Shown piece after piece: positions 17,801 through 25,245 of a DNA stretch of 64,000 bases (positions within the stretch are counted from its first letter, which is position 1; each line of letters begins with the position of its first letter). This stretch comes from CAJXVA01 sp963761755 (lineage in GTDB: Bacteria; Myxococcota_A; Polyangia; Nannocystales; Nannocystaceae). Made by a program: the position numbers and the translations under genes. Under the pieces are notes generated by a model. That model was not told the DNA's origin. It did not search any database and was given only the letters and a program-made list of their open reading frames with translations. Location: positions 186,001 through 250,000 of the forward strand of contig CAVXIC010000034.1 in NCBI GenBank assembly GCA_963761755.1, in the 5' to 3' direction.

Positions 17801-18477
17801 TCGGCGGCGCCGTCGAGGTAGCTGATCCGCAGCGAGCCGTCGCCGCAGCCGGCGACCATCCGGCCGTCGTCGGTCACCACGAGCGCGCGCACGCCCCCGT
17901 CCCCCGTCGGCATCTCGCGGAGGTCGGCGGACTCGAGTCCATCGATGGCGAGCACCCGCACGACCCCATCGTCGCCTCCGGTGACCAGGCGTGGCCGCGA
18001 GGGATCGAAGGCAACGCATCGCAGCGGTCGCGGGCTCAGTCCGCGCTGCCCGATGCGCTCGAGCCGGGGCGTCCCGTTCTCGACGACGAGGCGGTAGGCG
18101 CCGACGCGGCCGCTCTCGGTGACGACTGCCAAGGTGGTGCCCGCGGCGTCGCTCGCCAGGCCGATCACCGCGCCGCCGGGTCCCTCGGACGAGGCGGTCA
18201 CGGTGGGCTCGGCCTCGCCGGCGTCGATGAGACAGAGGGTTCCGTCCGTCCCGCCGACCACGAGCAGGTCGTCGGCGAGGAAGGTGAGCGCCGCGGCGCC
18301 TGCGGCCATCTCGACCGCGGCCGCGTGGGTGCGCTTGCCCACTGAGAACAGATGGACGGCCGAGCGCTCGACGTCGGCGTCGCGGATTCCTGCGACAGCG
18401 AAGCGCCGACCCGATGGGGCACCGGCGACCGCGTGGAGCTTCTCGAGGAACGGCGCGTACTTCTTCTGCGTGCTCAT
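11860..18477 (-). CDS. Giant WD40-HEAT repeat protein (2205 aa) in the retron operon
   Basis: Residues 1-~340 form a WD40-like beta-propeller, with blades such as LLVVGGTDGTLCLID, LVTGGDDGVVRVLAIDG and SAGADGVIKSWPL. From ~350 to the C-terminus the protein is an almost unbroken array of HEAT/PBS-lyase-type repeats, e.g. DDPDAGVRTDAFDALAGL, DPNHLVRKAAS and DRDESVRVAAAEAV, implying dozens of helical pairs. No catalytic domain, signal peptide or membrane segment is visible; the tail is basic (RRAQRRTTKTKTTQTQ). Such a solenoid is expected to be a cytoplasmic scaffold or sensor. It overlaps both neighbours (ATGA upstream, TGATG downstream), so it is firmly in this operon. Not recognised as a named family beyond its repeats. 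Confidence 0.85.
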   Translation of the reverse strand: MSTQKKYAPFLEKLHAVAGAPSGRRFAVAGIRDADVERSAVHLFSVGKRTHAAAVEMAAGAAALTFLADDLLVVGGTDGTLCLIDAGEAEPTVTASSEGPGGAVIGLASDAAGTTLAVVTESGRVGAYRLVVENGTPRLERIGQRGLSPRPLRCVAFDPSRPRLVTGGDDGVVRVLAIDGLESADLREMPTGDGGVRALVVTDDGRMVAGCGDGSLRISYLDGAADEEDRSKDAAHVRPVVALVLGPVLRDEAGRDIPRRLFSAGADGVIKSWPLETRRKPKTVELGSAALMGLGWAPAGARAKPEARGGSLVAIDAQRSLVVVALDEQSDPADTYDRVRGQLAERAEQLSASSSKVREAAITALAELPEDDARLLIERALAGDDKPEVRQRAAEVLGRCGSRPARPALRTALGDADKTVRAAAYEALLLRIDKDDPLPTLRAAVSGPHPDLRIRAIASLPPLRQRSALVPGLIAERLSDREAKVRQAAFDALVALEPKGSVEPARVALGRGPADIRTAAVFWLGRTRASEAAEGAGLVEAALDDDDPMVRRMAFCVAASARVVLGRTLYRLDPEFREAIDSAHQQGPLLLVAPKDSQPGEDDRAPLFAALNCRHPDTALRGARGLALLHDPRSTGALLQLSRETDPGLRRSVVATLRFAGEAMPADDRIRMRLQWLLDDPDAGVRTDAFDALAGLAAPRGDVGALALAAVAMHSGQEDMRAKALAVVVRYGPTASAANHAKADALLSAALDDESSKVRITAYKTLWAWHSETPQPMLERASASRHADTRQLVVTELDRSEDAWADDLLLTMVGDGNEAVGMAAYLALTDSRKNKDRAKAQKVRAEVHLAAMNSPRAAVRAAGCRGAKDAKDENLSALRSRLTELLEDLSVPAHEAAIEAFDALFPNDQNAFVTAYGSKYWTLRVRAAELQGKRRKPSAIGPMASLLSLPEGDINRPPSSLRQRAAAAMADAADSGSMPAYVALLDDGDGHVREMGARGLAGAVRPGLERPLIAALSHDDLAVRSWIAEGLARLGDVRAVPVLAGTLAHDHKPIRLGAILSFVALGHDGLRGVLQGLEDVDREIQDLVFAIVVARDIALARAGLAPDLLTAALAASSPELRFAAARALEVRSSDDDLQLHPLLEELVGPQKPERASELAKWPPEDERRALLAVLIAVLASDEPATRYAAARVLSLRPQPDAFWREAKRLRGPKVAPIGEAPAMAPQTEEAQPRARSWIRRLAATLTTGKRPEDLTRRVLEVIRYAGGSDPKPVPVDRAVGEDLEQVVFGTYVGLVRQAPVQGAADETHRVRRDALGRLGDLANSPHVGRAAVLPALRRALSDPNHLVRKAASTTLSGLYPEGDTTPASLALQATYADVGRSAVDTLVERALRGDTAARTLALGAVDAAAKEVRNYAVQRIQQLFDAGSLEPWLVALGSRFADVRLSVVARLVDADDARVDEALARALESDHEDLRERAAAALARRGDVRAADVLAGFLRHDERRMVNGAIEGLVALVRARNSEETAARAAQLLAARLEDDPDKTADVPAVVGAIERVGHPDGEAPLLRLVEGEDLGLGTRAFSALLVLARHRSEPPRKLPDGRTRRRFDDALALRYVDVAAAHADPQMRVQAVDALRDVDDAKAEAVLARLLDDRDESVRVAAAEAVSFRAQAVEGAGLDALAAALRRGRRDLVLPAAVGMAKRQRPEALQPLLLVLEAGEQTERERALLALGDLADPRSLPYVERLLDTDAELSDEDGALAPIAVEALGRMLGRLEEPEDRDRIRRTVETSASEGSTQIRARAFTGLRWTGDDRSRGVLESAVADAFEDVGLRRHAAALLGELAHPEAEAVLAEALGDADRGLRAAASKSLGLLFPDDPTRVDMARIRSPHGDVAEPAAAFLARHGDPTSLLDRLPHIESPQVRQRLRRGLVRRDALPPAAILGLLQHASAGPRIDGAWMAGATEDASLADPAAHAARRSATQWDELRSGKDAGARRELAEAWRASLWAVRRCKANAALARETIAVNEAPPAVLAEAARGLGASGDTSGLVDLRSLLAHNDAAVRVAAADAIANLDATAASDVAMSPEVTDGRVAATLADAALERDAKGALSSDASRPNLLPRTLQKPRTDVLRDLATAGTGPARLTAIATLGRLGGEEAVGTLQGLLDAKDTEETLRKAAFRALRRAQRRTTKTKTTQTQEHA

Positions 18478-21299
18478 GAGCGACCTCCTGCCGAGCGGGC
18501 TTCACCGAATCGGGCGCGTTTGGGCGTCCGCACCTCGATGGGCATCGGGCGCAGCTGGACGCCCAGGTCGGGGTGCGCGTTGCGAAGGGCGACGAGCGCC
18601 GCCAGGCAGGCGTCCCGCTCACCGCGGGCCCCGGAGTGGGCAAATGCTTCGAGGATCGGAAGGACCACCGTGGCGAAGCCGGCGTCCTCGAGCGCGAAGT
18701 CCCGGAGCAGCTCGACGAGCTGTCGTTTGGCGACCGAGGCGGGCAGCGAGCGGTCCGGCGTCGCGCCGCCGGCGAGCACCCTGCGCTCCACTCGACCCGG
18801 CGGGAGCCCGAACAGCACGGTCTGCAGGAAGTCGCGCAGCGCCTCGGAGGTGTCGAACGCGCGACTCGCCGCGGCCTGGGCGTTGCGGACCGAGACGGGG
18901 TCGAGCCCGCGCGGCCGGTGCTTCTCCCAGAGCAGACGCACCGCGAACAACCGGACCTCGCGATCGGGGCTCTCCATCAGCCACGCCAGCCGCAGCGCGC
19001 CGTCGAGCCGATCGTAGTGCCGGCGAATGAGGGTGAGCGCAACCTCGCGGGTGGACTTGTAGGGGCTCTCCGCGAGGGCGAACACCGCGTCGACCGAGAG
19101 CCACGCGACGGGGAGTGCACGCTCGGGGGGAACATCGTCATCACCCAGCAGCAGCAGGACCGCACCTGCGGCGGCCCGCGTCTCGGAGAACGGAGACGTC
19201 GCCAGACGGTACGGGAGGGTGGGGTCGTTCCAGCGCTGGATCTCCGCGTCGACGAGCTCCGCGGCGAAGCGGCGCACGTCGGGACGGGGGTCGTCGGTGA
19301 GCGGGACCACGGTGGCCTCAGGGAAGTCCTCGGCGCGTAGGCGCGGGGCGATGCCCAGGTCGCGCGCCTCGGGCTGCTGCGGTCCGAGCTCGGGGTGGTG
19401 GAGTCTCAGATAGGCGATGGCGAACTCGCGGACGGCCTCGGGTTGGCCCTCACCGAGCAGCTCCCAGCATCCGCCGCCGTCGGGGGAGAGCTGGGCGGGG
19501 GGGAAGTGCTCCAGGAGATGGCGGCGCGCGAACGTGCGCAGCTGGGCGTCCGAGTGCCGCAAGAGCCCCAGCAGCCACGGCACACCCAGTCGCTCGGGGC
19601 TCACCCACTTGGGCTCGCCCAGGACGGCGAGCGCGGTGGATCGGAGCTTGGGCTTGGCGATGAGCCCCTTGAACCACTCGACGTCGACGTCCGCGCCCTT
19701 CACCTTGCCCTGGGCGATCCACTGTGCGACCTCGTTGGTGTACTTGGGTCGCAGCAGCGCCTCTTGGATCCACGCGACGCCGATGTCCGCGGCCGTCCGC
19801 TCCCCGATCCGCCGCAGCACCGCGCGCTCGCGATAGTTGAGCCCGGTCGCGTTGCCGCCCAGCCGTGGGTCTTCGAGGAGCGCCTGCAGGTACGAGACCG
19901 GTGGCTGCTTCTTGGCTTCGGCGTACCACGGGTCGACGAAGCGCTCTCCGTCGCGTCCGGCCACCATCAGGGTGACGAACTCGGCTTCCCCGAGGTCGGT
20001 CACCGAGAAGCCGGCGCGGATCGCCTTGGCGGCCATGTCGTGGGTGCCGCGGGCGAGGACCATGCGCACCAGCAGCGGTAGACCAATGTCCTTGGCGGAC
20101 ATTTTCGCGAGACGTTCGACCGCGAAGCTCGAAGCGTCGCGGAAACCGCTCTCGGCGAGCTCGACCAGCCGCTCGACGGGAACGGTGCGAGACTGCCCGC
20201 GAACGTACTCGAGCGCGAACGTCCGCGCGCCGTCGCTGGGGCTGGTGAGCATCGTCATCATGAGCGGCTCGAGCCCGAGCTCCGACAGCTTGGAGGGGTG
20301 GAACTTGGGGCTCGCCTGCAGGAGCTGGACCACGAAGTCGTGGACGGCGGGCAGCGACTTCATCCCCAGTCGCATCAGCCACGCTGGCTCCACGTCGCGC
20401 AGCGCGTCCGCGAAGGCCTCCTGAAGCCCGATGATCGCGAAGGCGCAGACCTCGTTGGCCTCGGCGTGCTCGAGGAGGCGGAGCAGCGGCTCCTTGGACA
20501 GCGACCAGGCCTCGGGAAACGCCCAGTCCTTCATCTTCTTGGACGGGTTCGGCACGCCACCGCTGCCCGAGCCCAGGAGCATGCGGTGCCCCCAGATCTG
20601 CGAGGCCACCCACGTCGACCAGAAGTTGGTGTCCGCGTCGTAGTGGCGCAGGACCTCGACGGCATACTGAGGGTAGGCCTCCGGCACGGCGGTGCCCAGC
20701 TGACGCAGCCATCGCCAGGCACGGCGGCGCATGTACACGAGGGTGCCGCGCCCGACCTCGCCCGCGGTGAACTGGGTCTGGGGAAAGGTGTCGAGGCGCC
20801 ACGCGAGCAGCCCGAGCATCGGGGCATCGTGCCTGGCTTCGGCCAGCTTGTAGATCCGCTTGAACCCCTGCCAGAAGCCCCAGCCGATCTTCGCGCGCCG
20901 AAGGATGTCTCGAAGCGCCGCCGTTCCGGGCTCGTCCGCGGCTTCGTAGAGGTCGACCATCAGCTGTCCGAGCTTCAGGCGCGGTGGCGGATGGGGGGCG
21001 GCGTCCACCGAAGCCCACGCCGATCGCCGCGCGGCCTGACGCTCTTGGGGGGACTTGTGGGCGAGGGCGGCGGGGCCGATGGCCTGTCGCAGCTTCTGAA
21101 TCGTCCAGGCTTCAGCGGGCAGTGGCACGACCTGCGCCGATGGGTCTGCCTCCTCGTCGCGGTCCTCGGGCGGATCTGCGGCGGCCATGTAGGTGACCAC
21201 CAGATCCGCAAGCTGTGGGTCACGCGCTTCCGCTGCCGCGACGATGTCGGCCCAAACAACCTCCCGAGCTCGCACCGCTGCGAGGCTATCATCGTTCAA
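18474..21299 (-). CDS. HEAT-like solenoid protein, first gene of the retron-associated operon
   Basis: Up to 941 residues. The longest frame begins at a TTG (21299); GTG 21275 is an alternative start. After ~130 N-terminal residues the protein is helical with degenerate HEAT-like units (PRPDVRRFAAELVDAEIQRW, SPDREVRLFAVRLLWEKH, SDAQLRTFARRHLLEHF). A Trp-rich stretch (RRRAWRWLRQLG, FWSTWVASQIWGHRML) lies around residues 195-255. There is no recognised enzymatic motif. Repeat style and position resemble bacterial HEAT proteins of the MolR/YehI type that also pair with WGR domains, but this is only an impression. Its stop overlaps the start of the WD40-HEAT gene. The csb3-like cas gene ends 87 bp upstream on the same strand. 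Confidence 0.75.
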   Translation of the reverse strand: MNDDSLAAVRAREVVWADIVAAAEARDPQLADLVVTYMAAADPPEDRDEEADPSAQVVPLPAEAWTIQKLRQAIGPAALAHKSPQERQAARRSAWASVDAAPHPPPRLKLGQLMVDLYEAADEPGTAALRDILRRAKIGWGFWQGFKRIYKLAEARHDAPMLGLLAWRLDTFPQTQFTAGEVGRGTLVYMRRRAWRWLRQLGTAVPEAYPQYAVEVLRHYDADTNFWSTWVASQIWGHRMLLGSGSGGVPNPSKKMKDWAFPEAWSLSKEPLLRLLEHAEANEVCAFAIIGLQEAFADALRDVEPAWLMRLGMKSLPAVHDFVVQLLQASPKFHPSKLSELGLEPLMMTMLTSPSDGARTFALEYVRGQSRTVPVERLVELAESGFRDASSFAVERLAKMSAKDIGLPLLVRMVLARGTHDMAAKAIRAGFSVTDLGEAEFVTLMVAGRDGERFVDPWYAEAKKQPPVSYLQALLEDPRLGGNATGLNYRERAVLRRIGERTAADIGVAWIQEALLRPKYTNEVAQWIAQGKVKGADVDVEWFKGLIAKPKLRSTALAVLGEPKWVSPERLGVPWLLGLLRHSDAQLRTFARRHLLEHFPPAQLSPDGGGCWELLGEGQPEAVREFAIAYLRLHHPELGPQQPEARDLGIAPRLRAEDFPEATVVPLTDDPRPDVRRFAAELVDAEIQRWNDPTLPYRLATSPFSETRAAAGAVLLLLGDDDVPPERALPVAWLSVDAVFALAESPYKSTREVALTLIRRHYDRLDGALRLAWLMESPDREVRLFAVRLLWEKHRPRGLDPVSVRNAQAAASRAFDTSEALRDFLQTVLFGLPPGRVERRVLAGGATPDRSLPASVAKRQLVELLRDFALEDAGFATVVLPILEAFAHSGARGERDACLAALVALRNAHPDLGVQLRPMPIEVRTPKRARFGEARSAGGRS

Positions 21300-21386
21300 T
21301 GCGCCTGTGCCGTGTGCAGGGGGGCCGACGCGTTCGTCCCCGGGTCCGGCCGGGGAGATGAGAGATGGGAGGACGTTGCGGCCGCG

Positions 21387-22379
21387 CTACCCCTGGGTCG
21401 CCCTGGGGTCCTCGCGCTTGGGCCGGGAAAACGCGCCGTAGCCTCCTTGGTCGGACCGAGAGATTCGGGTCATCCAGCGCTCCACCGAGGTGGGCCACGT
21501 CGCGAGGTTCTGCGGCGACGGCTTGACCAAGGCAGGGTGGCGCAGCAGTGCCGCAACCGTATCCGCGTCGCTCATCGTGGGCCAAAGCGGGTAGGTGAAC
21601 GTCCCCGACTTCCAGCCACCGCAGACACCGCCCGTTTGAATGCGCTTGCCCATCGGGGCGCTGGAGATCAGCCGTAGCCCCCGGAACGCGAGCCAGTCGG
21701 CGCCTGGCGTCCCCAACTTGGTGTCTTTGGAAGGGTCGGAGGCGCGCAGCGCATAGGAGCGATCCTGGGTCGGGCTCCAGCTGAACACCTTCAGCGGGCG
21801 GTCGTTGGACCACGGTCCGGTGAGCGCGTTGCGGAGGTCTTTGGCATCCACCCCGCCGGCTTTCCCCGCGCCATCCATGAGCTCGAGGGCGATCGTCAGG
21901 AACCGCTGTTGGCCAGCGGTGAAGTGCAGCGCGAATGGCTTCCCCATACCGCCACCGTCTACGGCGACATCGGTGAGCACAGCACCGAGCAAGTCCGCGG
22001 TGCGGCGCTCGCCAACCGAGGACGCCCCGACGGCCTCCCGCGCGATCCGTGCGAAGTGGTCGGGCGGCGGCTTGAGGTCGTGGACCGGGGCGTCCTTGTC
22101 GTCGGGATAGGAGAAGTCCAAGAACGGCTCGCGCGCGGTCTCCTCGCTTCGGCCGCCAAAGGCATCGAGGTCGGCACGGAGCGCGTCGACCAGTTGATCG
22201 AGCGTCTCGAAACGCGAGGCAACCCGCGGTCTCGCAGCGGGGCCGAGCTGGAAACCGAGCCGGGGTCGGGGTGTGCCCTCGGCGTCCGAGTGCTCGGTGA
22301 GCGCGACCAAGACGCCCAACGCAGCGAGAAAGCCGAGGGGATCGAGGGGGTCGAGACCGGGGAGTTCGAGCGTGCTCAT
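21387..22379 (-). CDS. Type I-G (I-U) Cas large-subunit-like protein, Csb3/GSU0052-like
   Basis: 330 residues. The N-terminus LPGLDPLDPLGFLAALGVLVALTE matches the pattern seen at the start of Csb3 and Csx17 proteins (a Pro-Leu/Gly-x-Phe-x-Ala-x-x-Gly-Leu/Val-Leu helix). Further on are LHFTAGQQRFL and GGWKSGTFTYPLW. Csx17 is usually about twice this length, so Csb3 is the better name, in the role of Cas8-like large subunit of the effector complex. It is the last gene of the cas operon, starting one base after the cas3 stop. Function follows from gene order more than from sequence; the PAM-recognition role is inferred. Confidence 0.65.
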   Translation of the reverse strand: MSTLELPGLDPLDPLGFLAALGVLVALTEHSDAEGTPRPRLGFQLGPAARPRVASRFETLDQLVDALRADLDAFGGRSEETAREPFLDFSYPDDKDAPVHDLKPPPDHFARIAREAVGASSVGERRTADLLGAVLTDVAVDGGGMGKPFALHFTAGQQRFLTIALELMDGAGKAGGVDAKDLRNALTGPWSNDRPLKVFSWSPTQDRSYALRASDPSKDTKLGTPGADWLAFRGLRLISSAPMGKRIQTGGVCGGWKSGTFTYPLWPTMSDADTVAALLRHPALVKPSPQNLATWPTSVERWMTRISRSDQGGYGAFSRPKREDPRATQG

Positions 22380-22380
22380 G

Positions 22381-25245
22381 TCATCGATCCTTCGTGGGGC
22401 ATTCAGGGCGCATCATGGGCGTCCGGCTCGCTTGGTGATCCCCCAGTCGCAGCAGCGACTCGAGGTAGGCGAGACCGTGCCAGCCGTAGCGACGATTCAG
22501 GCGCCGGAAGCGAGCGGCGCAGTCCAGTCGCAGAGCATCGTCCACGGCCGCGGTGTTGGCTTCGAGCACGTCATCGCCGAGTTGAACTCGCACGTGGGTG
22601 GGCGAGGGGTCGTCGAGGGCAGGGCTCCACGGCCGACACCAGCCGTGGTGAGAGGCCACCAGGTGCCGCACGAGGTCGAGGTCGTGCGCCCGGCCCTGCA
22701 GCGCAACCGAAGCATCGAGTAGGGCGAGGGACACCAGCTCGTGCCGAAAGCCGGATGGCCAGCCTGAGCGAAGCCCCGCGTCGCGACGGGCTCGGGCGCC
22801 GAGTGCCTTGGACTTGGCCAGCGGCTCACCATGCTGTGCTGCAATCGGGTCACCTCCGCGCAGCAGCACTTGAAACCGCAGATCCCCCTTGCCGATGTCG
22901 TGAAGCCAAGCGGCCAACGAGACGTCCTCGGCAAGCTGGGGGGAGATGCCCGCGGCCTGGCCGAACGACGCCGCCCAGGCCCGAACATCGTCGAGGTGCG
23001 TGCGCAAAGAAACCTCGACGCCGGTGAACGAGGAGACCGCATCGTCGGTGGATGCCCTGACACCCCGTTTCGCATCCATCCAGCGCAGGTGCCACCGCTC
23101 GCCGTTGGGACCGGCCGGCTCACGCTGGGCGGAGAGCGAACGCTCCTCGACCGAGTCGAGCAGCATCGAGAGCCACGCGGGAAGGGCCGGGGTTCGCGCT
23201 TGGGCGAGCCAAGCGTCGAGTTGCTCGCCCGCCTGCTCCCAGGCCTCGAGATCCTCGCGCGCGGATGCGTCGGGTGGCCGAGGCACGTTGACCTCCGTCC
23301 CCACGACCGACTCGGTCAGACGGAGCACCCATGCACCTTCGCCACCGTCGGCTCGCCCCGCGTACACGCGCTCGGCGAGGTCCGGAACCGGTGCGGGGTT
23401 CGAGGGATCCCAGGTGCCCTTCGTCAGCCCACCCCAGCTCGCTGGGGCGACCAGGACGTCACCGGGTGCGACCGACGAGAGCTTCACCGTCTCTGCACCT
23501 TCGGCGGTCCAGCGAACGAGGCGCGGGTCGTCCTGATCGCTCCGTCGGCGGAAGTACTTCGAGGCCGCCTCATGTGGCACCGAGACCGCTTCATCTGCGG
23601 TGGGGGGGATGAAGTCCAGCGTCTCGATCACATGCTCCTCGAGCTGGACCCCGGGCTTCGTGGGGGCATCCACGCGAAACACGATCGAGACATCGCGATC
23701 GACGTCGCGATCCTTGCCGTGCATCCACAGCGAAACGTCGGGATCAGGATGCGGCGCGGGTCGGGTCTCGGACCACAGATCCAGGTAGTTCGGAAACATC
23801 ACCGGTGGTGGGACGTTCTCCACCCGCAGAGTCTCGAGCAGCTCGGGGTCGACGGCGGGAAACCGCGTCAGTCCGAAATCCACGACCTCGTCTACGGCAG
23901 ACCGTTCGAGGAACGCCCACGTGTTCGCGAGCGCTGGGCCGTAGATCGGGTCAGGTTTCGCGCTGTCCGAGAGCTGATCCTTGGAACCGAGAACCCACGC
24001 CTTGACGTCGTCGTGTTGCCCAAGCCGATTGAGGCGACCGAAGCGCTGTCGGAGCGCGGGGAGACTGGCGACCTCGGTGATCAGTGCGTCGAAGTCGTAG
24101 TCAGCGCCCGCTTCGATGCAGCTCGTGGCGACCACGAAGGTGGGGGTCTCTTGGGTGCCACCGGGTCCGCCAGCGGACGCGGCGGCCTCGACGGCCCGCT
24201 GCACCTCGGCGCGATCGAAGGGCCGCATGCGGCCGGTGAGCAACAACACCGGCCCAAGCTTTCGGCGCTCGAGTTCGGTGGCGACCGCGACGGCATTCGC
24301 CACGCGATTCATCACCAGACCGATCACACGAGCACCGCTCTCTGCTGCCTGAACCGCGCGGGTACACGCAGCCTTCGCGAGCAGCTGGCGATTGTCGTGC
24401 TTGGCTTCGGGCGTTCGTGCAGCCTTCGTTTTCACGAGCTCGAGACGCGCGGGTCGGCTCGCTTCGAGACGCTTGCGGAGCACGGGGTGCTGAAGGTCGG
24501 GGTCGGACAGGCCGAAGGTCGTGCCATTCTCGGAGCCCGCGCGCGGGGTGGCGCTCATTCGAACGACGCGAATCGGGCGACCCATTCCGCCCTCGTATTC
24601 GCGCCATTTCGGGCTCGCGAACATGGCGAGGTCGCTGAGCGTCTGTTCGAACGCCGTCGCCAGATGCACCTCGTCGAGCAGGTAGAGTGTGTCGGTGCCG
24701 AGCACGCCCGCATGGATCGGCCGCATGCCCGCTGAGACCCCGTAGCCCCGAAAGAGCAGCCTCGACCCGACCTGGTCCACCGTCGACGCGAACACGGTCG
24801 GTTGGTCGGGGCTGCGGATCCACTCATCGTCCCTCGGCACCCCGCCCCGCATGAGCGTGGCCCGCAGTGGCGCTGAGCCAGGCGTGGCGGAACACGCGCG
24901 AAGCCGATCAGCCACGGCCTTGGTGATGCCGCCGGTCGCGGCCTCGAGCGCTGCTGCGAGTCGCCCGGCGACGCCGAACACTTGGTCGACGATGACACGA
25001 CGGTCGACGACCAGCACGATTCGTCGCGGCATGAGGTCTGGACGAAGGGCCATCGCGAAGGTGGCCACGTGCAGCGCCGAGGTCTTGCCGGTGCCGGTGG
25101 GCAGGTCGAGGAGGCTCGGCCATCCGGGGGTGTCGGCAGGTGCCACGACCGCCTCGAGTAGGCGAGACTGCCACGGAAAGGGGTCGAAACCGGTGACCTC
25201 GCGCATGAACGCGCTGAAATCGGTGGAGGCCAAGGGATCCATCAT
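22381..25245 (-). CDS. cas3: Cas3 helicase-nuclease, type I-G (HD domain at C-terminus)
   Basis: 954 residues. Start ATG 25245 overlaps the csb2 stop (ATGA). The SF2 helicase has Walker A PTGTGKT (residues 49-55), DEVH motif II (~190) and the motif VI phrase QRFGRLNRLGQ (~395). The HD nuclease is at the C-terminal end: AAWLHDIGKGDLRFQ (~775), followed by a distant SHHGW. In most type I systems HD precedes the helicase; the reversed order is a known trait of the GSU0051/type I-U (I-G) Cas3 and supports the subtype call. Cas3 is recruited to the R-loop and degrades target DNA. All motifs look intact. Confidence 0.93.
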   Translation of the reverse strand: MMDPLASTDFSAFMREVTGFDPFPWQSRLLEAVVAPADTPGWPSLLDLPTGTGKTSALHVATFAMALRPDLMPRRIVLVVDRRVIVDQVFGVAGRLAAALEAATGGITKAVADRLRACSATPGSAPLRATLMRGGVPRDDEWIRSPDQPTVFASTVDQVGSRLLFRGYGVSAGMRPIHAGVLGTDTLYLLDEVHLATAFEQTLSDLAMFASPKWREYEGGMGRPIRVVRMSATPRAGSENGTTFGLSDPDLQHPVLRKRLEASRPARLELVKTKAARTPEAKHDNRQLLAKAACTRAVQAAESGARVIGLVMNRVANAVAVATELERRKLGPVLLLTGRMRPFDRAEVQRAVEAAASAGGPGGTQETPTFVVATSCIEAGADYDFDALITEVASLPALRQRFGRLNRLGQHDDVKAWVLGSKDQLSDSAKPDPIYGPALANTWAFLERSAVDEVVDFGLTRFPAVDPELLETLRVENVPPPVMFPNYLDLWSETRPAPHPDPDVSLWMHGKDRDVDRDVSIVFRVDAPTKPGVQLEEHVIETLDFIPPTADEAVSVPHEAASKYFRRRSDQDDPRLVRWTAEGAETVKLSSVAPGDVLVAPASWGGLTKGTWDPSNPAPVPDLAERVYAGRADGGEGAWVLRLTESVVGTEVNVPRPPDASAREDLEAWEQAGEQLDAWLAQARTPALPAWLSMLLDSVEERSLSAQREPAGPNGERWHLRWMDAKRGVRASTDDAVSSFTGVEVSLRTHLDDVRAWAASFGQAAGISPQLAEDVSLAAWLHDIGKGDLRFQVLLRGGDPIAAQHGEPLAKSKALGARARRDAGLRSGWPSGFRHELVSLALLDASVALQGRAHDLDLVRHLVASHHGWCRPWSPALDDPSPTHVRVQLGDDVLEANTAAVDDALRLDCAARFRRLNRRYGWHGLAYLESLLRLGDHQASRTPMMRPECPTKDR

